Origin: Streptobacillus felis
GTDB lineage: Bacteria; Fusobacteriota; Fusobacteriia; Fusobacteriales; Leptotrichiaceae
Assembly (NCBI RefSeq): GCF_001559775.1
Contig: NZ_LOHX01000297.1
Coordinates: forward strand, 1-39,938
DNA length: 39,938 bases
Direction of reading: 5' to 3'
The translations under genes and the position numbers were made by a program. This document shows positions 6,519-14,688 of this stretch, in pieces. Position 1 is the stretch's first letter. Each line of letters starts with the position of its first letter. Under the pieces are notes generated by a model that saw only the letters and a list, made by a program, of their open reading frames with translations, was not told where the DNA came from and ran no database searches.

Positions 6519-9500
6519 ATTCATCTTTATAGTCCATTTTTGATAATCTTTGATAATAATTCCATACTTCTTTTGAATTATTCATATTTTGTTCAAATAA
6601 TTCTTTTGCCATTTCTGAATTAGTTTTCATAAGAGACGTAAATCTTGTTTCACTCATTAAGAAATCCATATATTTATCCCAATTAGGTTTTCTACTATCA
6701 AGTTGTAATGGATTTTTTCCTGTTTTAGCTCTTCTAGGATCAAATCTAAGCAATGGCCAATATCCAACTTCAGTTGCAAGTTTTTCTTGTTCATTAGCTA
6801 TACCTAATCCACCCTTTATACCATGTGCTATACATGGTGAATAAGCTATAACTATGGCTGGACCATCATATTCTTGAGCTTCTTTTAAAGCTTTTAATGT
6901 TTGATTTTGATTTGCACCCATAGAAATTTTTGCAACATATATATCACCATAACTCATCATAAGTGAAGCTAAATCTTTTTTCTTTCTTCTTTTACCATTA
7001 TTAGTAAATTTAGCTACAGATGCTATAGGAGATGATGATGATGATTGACCTCCAGTATTTGAATATACTTCTGTATCAAGAACAAGCATTTTTATATTAT
7101 CTCCAGTTCCTAGTACATGATCAAGTCCTCCAAACCCTATATCATATGCCCATCCATCTCCACCTATTACCCAAATAGCTCTTTGGTTTAAATAGTATTT
7201 AAGCTCTAAAATTTCGGAAATTTCTGGATGTTTTTCCAAATTATTTTCCAACATAGCTAATAATTCTTCTTTTATCTTTTGAATTTCTGAAGCATTATTT
7301 ACTATATCTAAATATTTATCTAGTATTTCTTTTAATTCATCATTTATACCATCTTTTTTACTTAATTTTTCTATTAACTCTACAACCCCATATCTAAGTT
7401 TTTCACTAGCTTGTAACATACCATATCCATATTCAGCAGTATCTTCAAATAGTGATGAAGCCCATGCAGGACCTTGTCCCTTATCATTAGTTGTATATGG
7501 TGTTGAAGGCGCATATCCTCCATATATTGAAGAACATCCTGTTGAATTTGCTATCATCATTCTATCACCATATAACTGAGTTAATAACTTAATATATGGA
7601 GTTTCACCACAACCTGCACACGCACCTGAAAATTCAAATAAAGGTTTAGCAAATTGAGATCCAATTACCGTTTCCCTATTAATATACTCATCCTTATATG
7701 TTACATGATTATATAAATAATCTGCATTTTCTTTTTCACCTTTTTCTAATTGTTCTTCTATAGGCCTCATAACTAAAGCCTTAGTTCTTGCAGGACATAC
7801 TTCAGCACAAGCATTACATCCTGTACAGTCTAAAGGAGAAACTTGTATTCTATATCTTAATCTTTCAAGTCCCTTACCTAAAGGATTTAATAAATCCATG
7901 CTATTAGGCATATTTTCAAGTTCTTTTTCATCAATTAAAAATGGTCTTATAGCTGCATGTGGACAAACATATGAACATTGATTACATTGTATACAATGTT
8001 CTGGTCTCCATTCAGGTATATATTTAGCAATAGCTCTTTTTTCATAATTAGCTTCTCCATTTTCAAAAGTTCCATCTTCATATCCATCAAAAATTGAAAC
8101 TGGTAATTCATCTCCCTTTAATGCCGTCATAGGTTCAGCTATTTTTGCCATAAATGAATTCTTATCTAAACTATTCCCATAGTCTAAAGTTAAATATTCT
8201 TCCTCATCAACTAAAGTTTTCCATTCTTCTTTCACTTCTATTTCAACTATATTTTTTTCTGCTAATTCTATCATTTTATAGTTTTTTTCTACTACATCTT
8301 CACCTTTTAAACCATAATTTTTTAATATATGTTTTTTTAGTTCTTCCTTAACCTTAGAAAATTCTATAACATCTATAACCTTAAAAAATGCTGTTTGTAA
8401 AATAGTATTAGTCTTACTAATCATACCTAACTCATATGCTATTTTATTAGCATTAATAACATAAAATTTTGCTTCTGCTAAAGCTAATTCTCTTTTGATT
8501 TTTTTTGGTAAACTATCTATTAACTTTTCACCTTCATAAATACTATTTAATAAGAAAATACCATTTTTTCTTAAACCTGATAAAACATCATATTTTCTTA
8601 AAAAAGTTTGGTTAGAGCAAGATACAAAACTTGGGTTTTTAACAAGATATGTAGATCTTATAGGGCTATCACTAAATCTTAAATGAGATCTAGTAATACC
8701 TCCTGCTTTTTTAGAATCATATGCAAAATATGCTTGTACATATTTATCTGTCAGGTCTCCTACTATCTTAACACTACTTTTATTAGCCCCTACTGTACCA
8801 TCTGAACCCAATCCATAAAAAAGACAAGAAATATCATTATCTTTTGATAAATCAGGATTTTCGTACATAGGTAATGAAGTAAATGTAACATCATCTTTAA
8901 TACCCACAGTAAAATGATCTTTAGGTTCCTTTAAAACTAAATTTTTAAATACAGAAATTATATGTGATGGATTAACATCCTTAGATGAAAGACCGTATCT
9001 TCCCCCTACAACTTTAGGTGAATTTTCTTTTCCATATAGTACTGATTTAACATCTAAATATAGAGGTTCTCCATAAGAACCAGGTTCCTTAGTTCTATCT
9101 AATACAGCAATTTTCTTAACTGTTTTTGGAATCTCATTTAAAAAATCTTGAGCTGAAAAAGGTCTATAAAGACTTACCTTTATCATACCTACTTTTTCTC
9201 CTCTAGAATTTAAAAAGTCTACAGTTTCTTTTATAGTTTCACATACAGAACCCATTGCAATAACTATTAATCTTGCCTCACTATGTCCGTAATAACTATA
9301 TGGTTTATATTCTCTTCCAGTAATTTTAGAAATTTCATGCATATATTCTTTTACTATTTCTACTGAATTATTATAGAAACGATTTTGTGCCTCTCTTGCT
9401 TGAAAGAATATATCATCATTTTGTGCAGTCCCCCTTGTAACAGGAGCATCTGGGTTTAATGATCTATTTCTAAATTCTTTTAGTGCATCTTTATCTATTA

Positions 9501-10086
9501 ATTTTTCTAATTCTGAATATTCTATTTGTTCAATTTTTTGTATTTCATGTGAAGTCCTAAATCCATCAAAAAAATGTAAAAAAGGAACTCTAGATTTTAT
9601 AGCTGATAAATGAGCTACTCCAGCTAAGTCCATAACTTCTTGTACAGATGATGATGCAAGCATTGCAAAACCTGTTGATCTTGCTGCATATATATCTTGA
9701 TGGTCTCCAAAAATTGAAAGTGCATGTGTTGAGATAGATCTTGCTGCAACATGTATAACACCTGGTAATAACTCACCTGAAATCTTATACATATTAGGAA
9801 GTTTTAATAATAATCCTTGAGATGCTGTGAAAGTTGTTGTTAAAGCACCTGTCTGCAATGATCCATGAACTACACCAGCTGCACCTGCTTCTGATTGCAT
9901 TTCTATTATTTTAGGTACAGTACCAAAAATATTTTTATGACCTTTTGAAGCCCATTCATCTGTGTATTCCGCCATATTGGTAGATGGAGTTATAGGATAA
10001 ATAGCTGCAACTTCTGTAAATGCATAAGAAATATATGCCGCAGCTTCATTTCCATCCATTACTTTCATTATAGGTTTTCTTTCCAT
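6517..10086 (-). CDS. nifJ: Pyruvate:ferredoxin (flavodoxin) oxidoreductase
   Basis: A 1189-residue single-chain PFOR that converts pyruvate and CoA to acetyl-CoA, CO2 and reduced ferredoxin in the cytoplasm. In order: pyruvate-binding domain beginning MKVMDGNEAAAYISYAF, with the AIYPITPSTNMAE motif; domains II/III; two 4Fe-4S clusters in CIQCNQCSYVCP (about residue 695) and CTGCNACAEVCP (about 758); and the C-terminal TPP domain with CAGCGETPY (about 822), GGDGWAYDIG and a further cluster cysteine in YSPCIAHG (about 1085). Length and domain order match the usual homodimeric enzyme. An ATG 54 bases upstream is open, but the start at 10086 is preceded by GGAGG at the right distance and begins the conserved sequence. 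It is transcribed alone from a promoter at 10145-10173. Confidence 0.97.
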   Translation of the reverse strand: MERKPIMKVMDGNEAAAYISYAFTEVAAIYPITPSTNMAEYTDEWASKGHKNIFGTVPKIIEMQSEAGAAGVVHGSLQTGALTTTFTASQGLLLKLPNMYKISGELLPGVIHVAARSISTHALSIFGDHQDIYAARSTGFAMLASSSVQEVMDLAGVAHLSAIKSRVPFLHFFDGFRTSHEIQKIEQIEYSELEKLIDKDALKEFRNRSLNPDAPVTRGTAQNDDIFFQAREAQNRFYNNSVEIVKEYMHEISKITGREYKPYSYYGHSEARLIVIAMGSVCETIKETVDFLNSRGEKVGMIKVSLYRPFSAQDFLNEIPKTVKKIAVLDRTKEPGSYGEPLYLDVKSVLYGKENSPKVVGGRYGLSSKDVNPSHIISVFKNLVLKEPKDHFTVGIKDDVTFTSLPMYENPDLSKDNDISCLFYGLGSDGTVGANKSSVKIVGDLTDKYVQAYFAYDSKKAGGITRSHLRFSDSPIRSTYLVKNPSFVSCSNQTFLRKYDVLSGLRKNGIFLLNSIYEGEKLIDSLPKKIKRELALAEAKFYVINANKIAYELGMISKTNTILQTAFFKVIDVIEFSKVKEELKKHILKNYGLKGEDVVEKNYKMIELAEKNIVEIEVKEEWKTLVDEEEYLTLDYGNSLDKNSFMAKIAEPMTALKGDELPVSIFDGYEDGTFENGEANYEKRAIAKYIPEWRPEHCIQCNQCSYVCPHAAIRPFLIDEKELENMPNSMDLLNPLGKGLERLRYRIQVSPLDCTGCNACAEVCPARTKALVMRPIEEQLEKGEKENADYLYNHVTYKDEYINRETVIGSQFAKPLFEFSGACAGCGETPYIKLLTQLYGDRMMIANSTGCSSIYGGYAPSTPYTTNDKGQGPAWASSLFEDTAEYGYGMLQASEKLRYGVVELIEKLSKKDGINDELKEILDKYLDIVNNASEIQKIKEELLAMLENNLEKHPEISEILELKYYLNQRAIWVIGGDGWAYDIGFGGLDHVLGTGDNIKMLVLDTEVYSNTGGQSSSSSPIASVAKFTNNGKRRKKKDLASLMMSYGDIYVAKISMGANQNQTLKALKEAQEYDGPAIVIAYSPCIAHGIKGGLGIANEQEKLATEVGYWPLLRFDPRRAKTGKNPLQLDSRKPNWDKYMDFLMSETRFTSLMKTNSEMAKELFEQNMNNSKEVWNYYQRLSKMDYKDE

Positions 10087-10144
10087 ATTTTCCTCCGAAT
10101 AACTAGGCAATTTCTTCCATTGCAGTAGTTTATTTAACATTAAT

Positions 10145-10173
10145 AGTATACAATAACTAAGTATTATTGTAAA
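10145..10173 (-). promoter_or_regulatory. Promoter of nifJ
   Basis: Minus-strand TTTACA (10168-10173), 17-base spacer, TATACT (10145-10150). The -35 box physically overlaps the -35 box of the divergent promoter at 10167-10195. Confidence 0.75.
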
Positions 10174-10195
10174 GTATTTTAATTTATGATATACT
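10167..10195 (+). promoter_or_regulatory. Promoter of the small membrane protein, divergent from nifJ
   Basis: Plus-strand TTGTAA (10167-10172), 17-base spacer, TATACT (10190-10195). The start codon is at 10225. It shares five bases of -35 sequence with the nifJ promoter. Confidence 0.65.
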
Positions 10196-10224
10196 TTTTA
10201 ATATATATAAATAAGGGGATAAAA

Positions 10225-10605
10225 ATGACAAACTTTATAATATTAATAATAATACTACTGGCTTATATTAAAATATATATAGGAATAAGTAAATTTTTCA
10301 AATTTAAATATCCATTTAATAGTTTAGATACTTTAATAGTTCCTATACTTCTATTTGAGATAATTACCATAATCCTTTTTATGATTAGTCCAAATTTTTA
10401 TAACATAGCACCAGCTATAATACATTTTGTTGGGAATAGCTTTAAAATATTGCACTTCAACTTTTATGCAATAATATATCTAATCATAAATTCTTTACTA
10501 ATAATAACAAATCTTGGATTAAGCGACGACTTTATTCCTATACATAACTTTGTATTATTACTACATTTTATTCTTGCTTCAATTTTTACTATTAGATTAA
10601 TATAA
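10225..10605 (+). CDS. Small integral membrane protein, function unknown
   Basis: A 126-residue hydrophobic protein with four predicted membrane segments (about 3-20, 32-53, 76-94 and 104-124). The start at 10225 is chosen because AAGGGG (10213-10218) lies just upstream, while an earlier in-frame ATG at 10186 lacks such a site. No family motif is recognised; four-helix proteins of this size near metabolic genes are often uncharacterised. It shares a promoter region with nifJ and a terminator with pflA, but is alone on its strand. Reality as a gene is supported by promoter, ribosome site and terminator all being in place. Confidence 0.7.
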   Translation: MTNFIILIIILLAYIKIYIGISKFFKFKYPFNSLDTLIVPILLFEIITIILFMISPNFYNIAPAIIHFVGNSFKILHFNFYAIIYLIINSLLIITNLGLSDDFIPIHNFVLLLHFILASIFTIRLI

Positions 10606-10628
10606 ATAGGGACTTATAGTCCCTATTT
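10604..10628. terminator. Bidirectional terminator between the membrane protein gene and pflA
   Basis: A perfect 11-base stem (10604-10614 with 10618-10628) with a three-base loop. The two convergent genes place their stop codons at the edges of this hairpin: TAA at 10603-10605 on plus, TAG at 10623-10625 on minus. Confidence 0.75.
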
Positions 10629-11366
10629 CACTTTATATAAAGGCAATTCATATTTCATAAATATTTCTTCTGCCATTTTTATTTCTTCTTTAGTAGGAGT
10701 TGGTGTTTCTCTTAGTTTATATTCCTTTTTCATTTTATCCCATTTTGGTGTACCCATTTGATGGAAAGGTAAAATATCTACTCTTTCTACATTTTTAAAT
10801 TTAGAACAGTATTTTGCCCAATCCTCTAAATCTTTAGGATCATCTGAATATCCAGGTACTAGAACATATCTTAACCATACTGGCTTATTAATACTTTCTA
10901 AATAATCTGCCATTTTTAATGTTGGAGCTAAATTTACTGCAGTTAATGTCTTATATTTTTCTTGATCTATATGTTTAATATCTAACATTACAAGATCTGC
11001 AAGTTCTATAGCTTGTTTTGCTTTTTCTGTAAATATATATCCTGAAGTGTCAATACAAGTATGTATACCAACTTCTTTACATAGCTTAAATAATTCTATT
11101 ATGAAATCTGATTGAACTAAAGGCTCACCACCAGATACTGTAACTCCACCTGTTTTAATAAACCCTTTAACTTTCATAATTTCTTTAAATACTTCTTCTG
11201 GCGTCATAACTTTTTGATAATCTTTCAAATTCCATGTATCAACGTTGTGACAGTAAAGACATCTTAAAGGACATCCTTGCAAGAATAGTACAAATCTAAT
11301 TCCAGGTCCATCTTTAGTTCCAAATGATTCAAATGAATAAATATATCCTATATTTTTCTTTTCCAT
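10623..11366 (-). CDS. pflA: Pyruvate formate-lyase activating enzyme (radical SAM)
   Basis: A 247-residue radical SAM enzyme that installs the glycyl radical on pyruvate formate-lyase. The cluster motif CxxxCxxC is seen as CPLRCLYC (Cys32, 36, 39), preceded by FESFGTKDGPGIRFVLFLQG, which is typical of PFL activases. VTVSGGEPL is the SAM-binding block, and LDIKHID and LPFHQMG fit the C-terminal half. Length is normal (about 245). An ATG 69 bases upstream is open, but the start at 11366 has GGGAG at a correct distance and matches the family N-terminus. Its target pflB is not in the window. It has its own promoter at 11407-11435 and the shared terminator at 10604-10628. Confidence 0.95.
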   Translation of the reverse strand: MEKKNIGYIYSFESFGTKDGPGIRFVLFLQGCPLRCLYCHNVDTWNLKDYQKVMTPEEVFKEIMKVKGFIKTGGVTVSGGEPLVQSDFIIELFKLCKEVGIHTCIDTSGYIFTEKAKQAIELADLVMLDIKHIDQEKYKTLTAVNLAPTLKMADYLESINKPVWLRYVLVPGYSDDPKDLEDWAKYCSKFKNVERVDILPFHQMGTPKWDKMKKEYKLRETPTPTKEEIKMAEEIFMKYELPLYKVK

Positions 11367-11406
11367 ATAAATACACTCCCTATTAATAACTTCATATACT
11401 AATATG

Positions 11407-11435
11407 ATTATATAATGAAAAACATATAAATGCAA
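11407..11435 (-). promoter_or_regulatory. Promoter of pflA
   Basis: Minus-strand TTGCAT (11430-11435), 17-base spacer, TATAAT (11407-11412). It begins directly after the terminator of the upstream gene. Confidence 0.7.
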
Positions 11436-11436
11436 T

Positions 11437-11464
11437 AAAACCCCGCAAAAAAATACGGGATTTT
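11437..11464 (-). terminator. Intrinsic terminator of the SIMPL-domain gene
   Basis: A nine-base inverted repeat (11437-11445 with 11456-11464, one G-T pair) with a ten-base loop, ending in TTTT on the minus strand, three bases after the stop codon. Confidence 0.75.
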
Positions 11465-11466
11465 AT

Positions 11467-13449
11467 TTATTTTAAATTAATTATTGCTTCAATACTCATA
11501 TTTGCATTATATGGTTTAACAAAAATCTTATATGGATTTTCCTTAGCCTTATTAATAATTTCAGAATTTGAAACATCCATTTTGTAATTATAGTTATTTC
11601 TATTTAATCTCAAAGATTCTTTATAATAATAACTATAAAGTTGGTTTTCACTATCTTTTATTGCTTTATAACCTCTAGTTTCTATATTTTCTAATTTATC
11701 AAACTTTTTCATTTTATTATTAATATCTTGTAATAATTCCTTATAGAATACTGTATTTAATTTTTCTATATTATCTAAACCATAATCAATACTATCTATT
11801 TCTACACCAAATTCTTTAATTATAGATATTAACATAGATAAATTAGTTACATCTTTAGTAGTTATTTTTATTTTATTATTAGTAACATAGTTAACTTTCT
11901 TTTCACTAATTTCTTCTCTTTCAATTCTTTCATTATTTATGTACTCTTCAAGAATTAAATCTATATTACTTTTAGATAATTCATTTTTAAGTTCACTATA
12001 TTTTAAATTAGCATTATTATATGCATCTTTAACAGTTTTTGAACTACCTTTAATATCAAGATATATTACATCATTATTTTTATATATCTTAACATCTTCA
12101 CTATCAGTTAACTCTATAAATCTTTCAAAGTTAACAGTAGAAACATCACTAACTTTAACCTTAAAAACTGCTTCTTGCTCATCTTTTATCACTTTACCTA
12201 ATCTATTTTCAAAACTTTCATATCTATTTGTATCAAAAGATATTGTTTCTATTTTTTCATATTTAATACCTGAATATTGTAATAATTCTTTAAACTTACT
12301 AAATACCTTAGCATTTTGATTATTTGAATCCATCATATCCTTATTAGATTTTGTGTTAATAGATAATTCTAACTGAACAATATCAGCTTTAATATCTTTA
12401 TTAAAACTTGAATAAAGTGTCATTTCATTTTCATATTTTTTATTTTCCTTACCATCATCAGCAATAAAATCTATTTTTAATTCATTTTGTATTACAACTT
12501 TTGGTATATTGATTTCTATGGCCACGTCAGAACTACTATTAACAAAAAATTCTTGAACCATCTTTGCAGCATACATTTTAGGTACAGCATATTCAACTAC
12601 ATTATCTGCAACATTAATTTTTCTTTCTAGTTCATCTACTATATATTTATTTTCTTTTATATTTTTTACTTTATTAATTTTATAACTATTATCTATCAAA
12701 TCATTAGCTTTTTTTCTTGCTTTAGTGTATGCTTCTTCATACATATCCAAATATTTTTCTTTTAAATTAGATAAAGAATATTCAATATCTCTATCAATTT
12801 CTATATTATATTTTCCTGCAATTTCTATAAGTTCATTTATTTTTTCTACATTTCTAAGTTTAAATGAAAAATCATTTACTATTTCAAAATATTCTTCATC
12901 TATTCTATCTTTCTTCTTATATGTATCATAAAAATTAAATTCAAAATCTCTCCCAAATTCATCTCTTAACCTTTTAACTTTTTCAGCAATTATTTTAAAA
13001 GTTTCTTTTTTATCTTTAGAGTTTGCAACTAATTTAAAGGTAATTTTACCTTTTTGCATTTTATATCCTATTGCACCAATTTTTTCTAATTCATCTATAA
13101 TTTTAGAACCTTCATTTTCATTAGATAGAATAGAAAAAGTCATAACAGTTTCATAACCCTTATCTTTTTCTTCTTTTAGTTTTAAAAATTTTCTGTCATA
13201 AATATTTTCTGTTTTAACGCTATCTATTTTTATTCCTTTTTGTTTTAAAGTAGATAAAAATTCATTTACAGTTTCCCTATTTTTAAATCTAACCTTATCT
13301 AAATTATCTCCTTCTGTATTCAAAGTAAAATTAATAAATGCAGTATCAGCACTAAATTCTTTTTTTACATTCTGACTAGTTGATACTGTAATTTGTTGAC
13401 CAAAAATATTTAAGCTTCCTAAAATACAAATTAACAATAGTTTTTTCAT
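11467..13449 (-). CDS. Exported SIMPL-domain (DUF541) protein, apparently duplicated
   Basis: A 660-residue secreted or periplasmic protein. Residues 1-17 are a signal peptide. ADTAFINFTLNTEGDN near residue 34, with VKTENIYDR and FSILSNE after it, fits the SIMPL/DUF541 fold (BP26- and YggE-like). A second, similar pattern begins near residue 350 (KADIVQLELSINTKSNK, then IETISFDTNRY). Typical members are about 220-250 residues, so this seems to hold two copies in tandem. Function in the family is poorly known; members have been linked to outer-membrane-associated multimers and oxidative stress. The gene is transcribed alone with its own promoter and terminator. The internal duplication is judged by eye and not aligned. 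Confidence 0.75.
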   Translation of the reverse strand: MKKLLLICILGSLNIFGQQITVSTSQNVKKEFSADTAFINFTLNTEGDNLDKVRFKNRETVNEFLSTLKQKGIKIDSVKTENIYDRKFLKLKEEKDKGYETVMTFSILSNENEGSKIIDELEKIGAIGYKMQKGKITFKLVANSKDKKETFKIIAEKVKRLRDEFGRDFEFNFYDTYKKKDRIDEEYFEIVNDFSFKLRNVEKINELIEIAGKYNIEIDRDIEYSLSNLKEKYLDMYEEAYTKARKKANDLIDNSYKINKVKNIKENKYIVDELERKINVADNVVEYAVPKMYAAKMVQEFFVNSSSDVAIEINIPKVVIQNELKIDFIADDGKENKKYENEMTLYSSFNKDIKADIVQLELSINTKSNKDMMDSNNQNAKVFSKFKELLQYSGIKYEKIETISFDTNRYESFENRLGKVIKDEQEAVFKVKVSDVSTVNFERFIELTDSEDVKIYKNNDVIYLDIKGSSKTVKDAYNNANLKYSELKNELSKSNIDLILEEYINNERIEREEISEKKVNYVTNNKIKITTKDVTNLSMLISIIKEFGVEIDSIDYGLDNIEKLNTVFYKELLQDINNKMKKFDKLENIETRGYKAIKDSENQLYSYYYKESLRLNRNNYNYKMDVSNSEIINKAKENPYKIFVKPYNANMSIEAIINLK

Positions 13450-13471
13450 ACCAATAACTCCTTTTACATCT

Positions 13472-13500
13472 TTAATATACCCCTATTTTACCTTATTCAA
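13472..13500 (-). promoter_or_regulatory. Promoter of the SIMPL-domain gene
   Basis: Minus-strand TTGAAT (13495-13500), 17-base spacer, TATTAA (13472-13477). The start codon at 13449 has AAAGGAG upstream. The -10 is one change from TATTAT, so the match is moderate. Confidence 0.5.
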
Positions 13501-13523
13501 ATTATATTTTCCTTATACCTTAC

Positions 13524-14639
13524 TTATTTTATACTTCTTACCATATTTAAAAATGGTAATAATACTTCAAAAAACTTATCAATTTCATCTTTAGTATTAT
13601 ACTTAGAAAAACTTATTCTTATTGCACTAATTACTCTATCCTTAGGTAATTTTATGGCCTTAAGTACATGTGAATCCTTCTTGTTTGCTGAACAAGCAGA
13701 TCCAGTAGAAATATATATATCATTACTAGATAAAAAATTCTGTAAAACTTCAGCTCTAGCACCTATAAAAGAAACATTAATAATACTATCACTTGAATTA
13801 GTAGGACTGTTAACATATACATTAGATATTCCTTCAAGTTTAGATAAAAAATATTTTTTCAATTCTTTAATATGTTCCATATTATTATCTATTTCCATAG
13901 CCTTTAAGAACCCAAATACTAATTCATTAGGCATAGTACGAGGTATATATTTATTCTCACTATTATCTCCATATACTTGATCCTTAATTTTAACTCCATC
14001 TTTTATATATATAGCTCCTATACCCTTAGGTCCATGTATTTTATGTGAACTAATAGATAATAGGTCAACAGAAATTTTAGAAAAATCATAATCTATATGT
14101 TTTAATCCTTGTACGAAATCTATATGTAAATATGTACTAGGATTTTTACTTTTAACAACACGTGATATAGCTTCCATATCTATGCTAGTTCCTATTTCAT
14201 TATTAACTCCCATAATAGATACTAGTTTAGTATCTTCTCTAACTATATCAGCTAAATTTTCTAAATCTATATTACCGTATTCATCAACTTTAGCAAATTC
14301 TACATCATAACCTTCATTTTTAAGTTCTAAAGCTGTATTTAATAAAGAGGGATGTTCAATAGGTGAAATTATTAAATGTCCTTTTTTTTCTCTTCTCATA
14401 ATAGAAGTTAAAGCAAAATTATTTGCTTCTCCTCCACCTGAAGTAAAAGAAAAATTATCAGGATTTAATCCCAATATTTTTTTAAATATTTTCTTCTTTT
14501 CTTTTATACTTTTTTTTACTTCTTCAGCCCCTTTATAACCAGAATCTACATTCAAATACATTTCATTCATAACCCTAGCCATCTCTTCTATTACTTTTTC
14601 ATCAACACGAGTAGTTGCTGAATTATCAAAATATATCAT
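13524..14639 (-). CDS. Cysteine desulfurase (NifS/IscS family)
   Basis: A 371-residue PLP enzyme that takes sulfur from cysteine as an enzyme-bound persulfide for Fe-S clusters or tRNA thiolation. It begins with MIYFDNSATT, the standard family start. EHPSLL carries the cofactor-stacking His. SSHKIHGPKGIGAIY (about 197-211) holds the PLP lysine, and STGSACSANKKDSH (about 312-325) holds the catalytic cysteine. Length is normal. No scaffold gene (iscU, sufU or nifU) or tRNA thiolase (mnmA, thiI) lies beside it, so the acceptor is unknown. The start follows GAAGGT. No clear promoter of its own was seen; it may depend on read-through of the hairpin at 14670-14688. Confidence 0.93.
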   Translation of the reverse strand: MIYFDNSATTRVDEKVIEEMARVMNEMYLNVDSGYKGAEEVKKSIKEKKKIFKKILGLNPDNFSFTSGGGEANNFALTSIMRREKKGHLIISPIEHPSLLNTALELKNEGYDVEFAKVDEYGNIDLENLADIVREDTKLVSIMGVNNEIGTSIDMEAISRVVKSKNPSTYLHIDFVQGLKHIDYDFSKISVDLLSISSHKIHGPKGIGAIYIKDGVKIKDQVYGDNSENKYIPRTMPNELVFGFLKAMEIDNNMEHIKELKKYFLSKLEGISNVYVNSPTNSSDSIINVSFIGARAEVLQNFLSSNDIYISTGSACSANKKDSHVLKAIKLPKDRVISAIRISFSKYNTKDEIDKFFEVLLPFLNMVRSIK

Positions 14640-14669
14640 TTTTTTACCTTCTTTTCTTAAAATTTAGAA

Positions 14670-14688
14670 AAGAGGGGAGGCCCCTCTT
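14670..14688 (-). terminator. Hairpin at the end of the GH57 gene (probable terminator)
   Basis: A GC-rich perfect eight-base stem (14670-14677 with 14681-14688) with a three-base loop overlaps the GH57 stop codon. On the minus strand it is followed by TTTTCTAAATTTT, an interrupted T-tract, so termination may be partial. Confidence 0.65.
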
